Shown piece by piece: positions 6,451 through 8,795 of a stretch of 8,795 nucleotides of DNA. Position 1 is the first letter of the stretch; every line of letters begins with the position of its first letter. The stretch is from the NCBI GenBank assembly GCA_003132905.1, contig PKZC01000260.1:11291-20085 (forward strand), given 5' to 3'. Position numbers and translations under genes: made by a program. The notes beneath the pieces are model-generated. The model was not told the DNA's origin. It saw nothing but the letters and a program-made list of their open reading frames with translations, and did no database searches. This stretch comes from Bryobacterales bacterium. Its GTDB lineage: Bacteria > Acidobacteriota > Terriglobia > Bryobacterales > Bryobacteraceae.

Positions 6451-7238
6451 TGGGTGACGTTGTTGATCTGCTGGTACATCTCGTCAGCCGCCTTGACCAC
6501 CTTGGAGTTCGCTTCATAGGCGCGCTGGCTGACTATCATGTTGATGAATTCTTCGACCACGCTTACGTTCGATCCTTCAACGTACCCCTGCATTAAGCTG
6601 CCCAGACCCTCCTGTCCACCGGGATTGCCGACCGTGGGATTGCCGGATGCGTCGGTAGGCTCGAACAGGTTCTGACCGACGCTGTTCAAGCCGGCCGGGT
6701 TGGGAAACAAGGCCAGCTGAATCTGCCCCGCCACCGACGAGGCAGTCTGTCCAGGCTGCGTGTAAGTTACCGTGCCGTCGCCAGCGATTGTGATGCTTTG
6801 CGCCTGCGACGGTATGGTGATCTGTGGCTGGACAAGATTCCCGCTGGAGGTCACCAGATTGCCGTTGTTGTCGAGTTGGAAGCCGCCGTCGCGAGTGTAC
6901 GCCGTCTGGCCGCTCGGCAGAAGCACTTGAAAGAAGCCATTGCCTTGGATGGTGAGATCAAGCGGATTGTCGGTCTCCTGAAAGTTGCCTTGGGAGAATA
7001 TGATTTCGTTGGATGCCGTCCTAGTACCCAGTCCGATCTGCAGGCCACTTGGAACGATGGTCTGCGCTCCGGCGGCGGCGCCGGGTTGTACCAAGCTTTG
7101 GTAAATCAGATCTTGGAACTGCGCCCTGCGCATTTTGAAGCCATTGGTACTGGAGTTCGCCAGATTGTTAGCGATGTTGTCGATATTCGTTTGCTGCGCG
7201 TTCATTCCGCTAGCAGCACTGTACAGGGCTCGAATCAT
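6447..7238 (-). CDS. flgG: Flagellar distal-rod protein FlgG
   Basis: FlgG builds the distal rod running through the P and L rings. The 263-residue product matches the usual length of about 260. The N-terminal rod motif MIRALYSAASGMNAQQTNIDNIANNLANSSTNGFK is classic, followed by FQDLIYQSLVQPG, GLQIGLGTRTASNEIIFSQGN, NPLDLTIQGNGFFQVLLPSGQTAYTRDGGFQLD, and the C-terminal GYVEGSNVSVVEEFINMIVSQRAYEANSKVVKAADEMYQQINNV. The paired terminal helices are those of axial flagellar proteins, and no Sec signal peptide is present, as expected for a type III export substrate. Strong ribosome site GGAGGAG 7 nt before the ATG. 55 bp separate it from flgF upstream; its stop overlaps the flgA start. Confidence 0.97.
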   Translation of the reverse strand: MIRALYSAASGMNAQQTNIDNIANNLANSSTNGFKMRRAQFQDLIYQSLVQPGAAAGAQTIVPSGLQIGLGTRTASNEIIFSQGNFQETDNPLDLTIQGNGFFQVLLPSGQTAYTRDGGFQLDNNGNLVTSSGNLVQPQITIPSQAQSITIAGDGTVTYTQPGQTASSVAGQIQLALFPNPAGLNSVGQNLFEPTDASGNPTVGNPGGQEGLGSLMQGYVEGSNVSVVEEFINMIVSQRAYEANSKVVKAADEMYQQINNVTQ

Positions 7239-7245
7239 TTCTTAA

Positions 7246-7252
7246 CTCCTCC
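7246..7252 (-). promoter_or_regulatory. Strong flgG ribosome binding site
   Basis: GGAGGAG on the minus strand, 7 nt before the flgG ATG. It is the strongest ribosome site of the operon; flgG is preceded by a 55-bp gap rather than by an overlapping gene, so it starts translation independently. FlgG is needed in more copies (about two dozen) than most rod proteins. Confidence 0.7.
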
Positions 7253-7293
7253 GGTTCTTTTGTTTCCCGCTCGACGATCTAAAGATTGCCTCG

Positions 7294-8037
7294 TCATGCG
7301 CTGACCTTGGCGACATCTTCCACCGCGCGCCGATTCATGTCTGCTCCGATGGCCATGGCCTTTTGTAGAGACTCGAACTGCCGCAAGATGGTCACGATAC
7401 TCGACGCTGCGTGAGTTGAATCCGCGTTGCCCTTCTCCAATTGACCCTGGCGGATCTCGGTCTGAGCCGCCGGCGCCGGGGGCGTGCCCATCGAATTGCT
7501 TTTGAAATAATTGCCGCCACGCTTAACCAGCACCTTCGGATCGTCGAAATCCACCATCGCGATGCGCGAGATTTCCTGACCGTCTTGTCGCACTGTTCCG
7601 TCTGGCAATATTTCGATCGTCTTTGAACTGTCTACTGTTATCGGCTTGCCGTCGATGTTTTGCAGATCATAACCCTCCTCGGTCTGGAGGTGGCCCAGCG
7701 GCGAAAATCGAAAACTTCCTCCTCTTGTGTACAGAGGACCGGATGGCGTGCTCGCCACCAAAAAGCCTTTGCCGCTCAGAGCTAAATCCATCGAACTGCC
7801 GGTTGGTATTAAAACGCCCTGCGCGAAATCCGTCCAACGATTTTGTATTAAGGGCAGGATGGTTGGATTGGTGCCTTCTGGGGAGTCGGCCGTTTCCGGA
7901 GAGACATAAAGTGCGTACGACTCTTGATCCGATTTGAAGCCGGCCGCCGACGCGTTGGCAAGATTGTTAGCCAAAATATCCAGGCTCTCGATCCTGGCTC
8001 GGATTCCGCTGGCCGCGGCTGCCATCAGTGCATCCAT
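7294..8037 (-). CDS. flgF: Flagellar proximal-rod protein FlgF
   Basis: FlgF is a rod component between the MS ring and the FlgG distal rod. The 247-residue product starts MDALMAAAASGIRARIESLDILANNLANASAAGFKSDQESY, the N-terminal rod motif, and has the central FlgE/F/G block MDLALSGKGFLVASTPSGPLYTRGGSFRFSPLGHLQTEEGYDL. It ends with QGQLEKGNADSTHAASSIVTILRQFESLQKAM, matching the FlgF rather than the FlgG C-terminus. ATG 8037 is preferred over the in-frame ATG at 8160 because the rod motif must lie at the N-terminus and because a sigma-54-type promoter lies between them. The sequence before the ATG is purine-rich (GACGAAGAACTGAAC), only a weak Shine-Dalgarno match. It is the first gene of the minus-strand operon. 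Confidence 0.93.
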   Translation of the reverse strand: MDALMAAAASGIRARIESLDILANNLANASAAGFKSDQESYALYVSPETADSPEGTNPTILPLIQNRWTDFAQGVLIPTGSSMDLALSGKGFLVASTPSGPLYTRGGSFRFSPLGHLQTEEGYDLQNIDGKPITVDSSKTIEILPDGTVRQDGQEISRIAMVDFDDPKVLVKRGGNYFKSNSMGTPPAPAAQTEIRQGQLEKGNADSTHAASSIVTILRQFESLQKAMAIGADMNRRAVEDVAKVSA

Positions 8038-8063
8038 GTTCAGTTCTTCGTCGCCAAAACAAA

Positions 8064-8079
8064 TGCAATTGACTGGCCG
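8064..8079 (-). promoter_or_regulatory. Sigma-54-type promoter for the flgF-flgM operon
   Basis: On the minus strand the bases read CGGCCAG, 4 nt, TTGCAT. The invariant GG (8078-8077) and GC (8066-8065) are exactly 10 nt apart as sigma-54 requires, and the -12 box TTGCAT is a full match; the -24 box keeps GGC of TGGCACG. Predicted transcription start is near 8054, giving a leader of about 17 nt before the flgF ATG. Position and spacing make it the best promoter candidate here; rod and ring genes depend on sigma-54 in many bacteria. Confidence 0.55.
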
Positions 8080-8227
8080 CTTAGAAATTGGTTGCATCGT
8101 TACGAAAATCCGGGCGATAAGTCCGTTAGAGCGGTGTTGTAAAAGACAAGATTGTGTCAAAAGGGGATTTGTGCCAAATTCTTATCAGTCGCTCTCTTGC
8201 AAAGCTTTGAATCCATGTGCCCGCAAA

Positions 8228-8245
8228 TTGGCCAGACGCCTGCAT
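8228..8245 (+). promoter_or_regulatory. Weak sigma-54-type promoter candidate for the right-edge ORF
   Basis: TTGGCCAGACGCCTGCAT has GG (8230-8231) and GC (8242-8243) separated by exactly 10 nt, with TTGGC at -24 and TGCA at -12. The predicted start near 8255 almost coincides with the GTG at 8257, leaving no leader, so either the ORF begins further downstream or the match is fortuitous. Confidence 0.28.
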
Positions 8246-8256
8246 TCCGCTAATGC

Positions 8257-8795
8257 GTGAATGTCGCCGGTTTCGAGCTAGCTCAACCAGTCATCAATTC
8301 AAAAGCTCTCACGCGGGCTGGTGCGGTTTCTCTCCCCGCGCTCCCTCTGCAGAGGCGTGCTGGCTTCTTGTCTTTATTGAATGGCCTCCTCGATCAGAAT
8401 GTAACGGCGATACGCGACGTAGCCACGCCCCGGCCGGTGAAGCGGCCGGGTGCGACGCTGCCTGACCCAGCGGTTGCGACAAAACAAAAAGAAGAAAAAA
8501 GCCAAAGCCCGACCGGCCCCGAGATCGAGACTAGACTCAATCAACTGGCGGGGCAGGGAGTCATCGTTGGCACGTCTTTCCTGCCTCCTCCCATCGAGAT
8601 TCCAACCGGTGGTGCGACTATTGGGCGTCTTCCGCTTGCACCGGTCCGCGAAGCTGAGGAAACAAGCTCCCACACACAATCAGCTCCGCTTGTTGTTCGG
8701 TGTTTGGATGCAACCGGTGGCGCATCTGCGACTTTGGGCTCAGGGGACAGTCCCGTTCAGCCGAGGCACGACATCGCCTTTGCTCTACGACTGAC
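8257..8795 (+). CDS. Unrecognised protein, possibly FliK-like hook-length control; N-terminal part only
   Basis: A frame open for 179 codons from GTG 8257 (just after an in-frame TAA at 8251) to the right edge, so only the N-terminal part is seen. The product begins MNVAGFELAQPVINSKALTR, has a hydrophobic stretch FLSLLNGLLDQN at about residues 37-48, and then becomes polar and rich in Pro, Ala, Gly, Thr and Ser. A charged patch KQKEEK lies at residues 76-81, and APLVV and DIAFALRLT lie near the edge. No signal peptide or known domain is evident. Low-complexity composition and flagellar context fit the variable N-terminal region of a FliK hook-length ruler, but this is inference. The start is uncertain: no ribosome site precedes GTG 8257, and in-frame TTG 8368 or 8377 are alternatives. 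The conserved FliK C-terminal domain, if any, lies outside. Confidence 0.5.
   Translation, partial: MNVAGFELAQPVINSKALTRAGAVSLPALPLQRRAGFLSLLNGLLDQNVTAIRDVATPRPVKRPGATLPDPAVATKQKEEKSQSPTGPEIETRLNQLAGQGVIVGTSFLPPPIEIPTGGATIGRLPLAPVREAEETSSHTQSAPLVVRCLDATGGASATLGSGDSPVQPRHDIAFALRL
8429..8450. repeat. GC-rich inverted repeat inside the right-edge ORF
   Basis: CCCGGCCG and CGGCCGGG are perfect 8-bp arms around a 6-nt loop (GTGAAG). In the ORF frame it encodes PRPVKRPG. An A-rich tract follows (about 8478-8499) rather than a T run, so it is not a plus-strand intrinsic terminator. Confidence 0.6.

Larger units (their letters stand above)
8038..8256. promoter_or_regulatory. Divergent intergenic region between flgF and the right-edge ORF
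   Basis: This 219-bp stretch holds no convincing gene. It contains the minus-strand sigma-54-type promoter at 8064-8079 and a weaker plus-strand candidate at 8228-8245. A small dyad, ATTTG-TGC-CAAAT (8167-8179), lies between the two and could be an activator site, though it is short enough to arise by chance. No terminator-like hairpin with a T run was seen. Confidence 0.4.

Noticed and set aside
8038..8160. N-terminal extension of flgF to ATG 8160
   Set aside because: The extension precedes the conserved N-terminal rod motif and covers the sigma-54-type promoter; its sequence is not FlgF-like.
8167..8180. Minus-strand TTGGCACA, an excellent sigma-54 -24 box
   Set aside because: No GC at the required -12 distance (the bases there are CCCCTT), so the promoter is incomplete.
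8374..8679. 101-codon minus-strand ORF with a run of Phe
   Set aside because: Cys/Arg-rich, Phe run from the A-rich tract; looks like the shadow of the plus-strand ORF with more protein-like composition.

Overview
The window comes from a Gram-negative (diderm), flagellated bacterium: it encodes the P-ring and L-ring proteins, which only diderm flagella carry. Moderately high GC, a flgF-flgG-flgA-flgH-flgI-flgJ-flgM cluster and the style of the proteins suggest Acidobacteriota. That assignment is an inference from general resemblance, not a search result.

Left part (1-2324): a 4-alpha-glucanotransferase gene (malQ, minus strand, C-terminus cut by the window edge) lies head to head with a complete NADH dehydrogenase subunit B gene (nuoB, plus strand). 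Only 14 bp separate the two start codons, and no other nuo gene is present. Middle (2325-3179): a short gap holds a good sigma-28-type promoter, followed by flaG and fliS, late flagellar genes on the plus strand. fliD, often found between them, is absent.

Right part (3168-8037): a compact minus-strand operon, read right to left, encodes FlgF and FlgG (proximal and distal rod), FlgA (P-ring chaperone), FlgH (L-ring), FlgI (P-ring), a single-domain FlgJ rod-binding protein and FlgM (anti-sigma-28). Most junctions overlap or lie 3-4 nt apart, implying translational coupling. A well-placed sigma-54-type promoter sits just upstream of flgF. The far right (8257-8795) holds a plus-strand open frame running off the edge. 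It is divergent from flgF and may be the N-terminal part of a hook-length control protein (FliK-like), but I cannot recognise it firmly.

Taken together, the layout suggests a staged flagellar programme. A sigma-54 promoter would drive rod and ring genes ending in flgM. FlgM would hold sigma-28 until the hook-basal body is finished, after which the sigma-28 promoter would fire flaG-fliS. The flgM and fliS genes meet tail to tail and overlap by 12 bp. I found no RNA gene, CRISPR array, insertion sequence or clearly novel multi-gene system. The points of interest are promoter logic, gene overlaps, an FlgH without a lipoprotein cysteine, an orphan nuoB and the unrecognised right-edge ORF.
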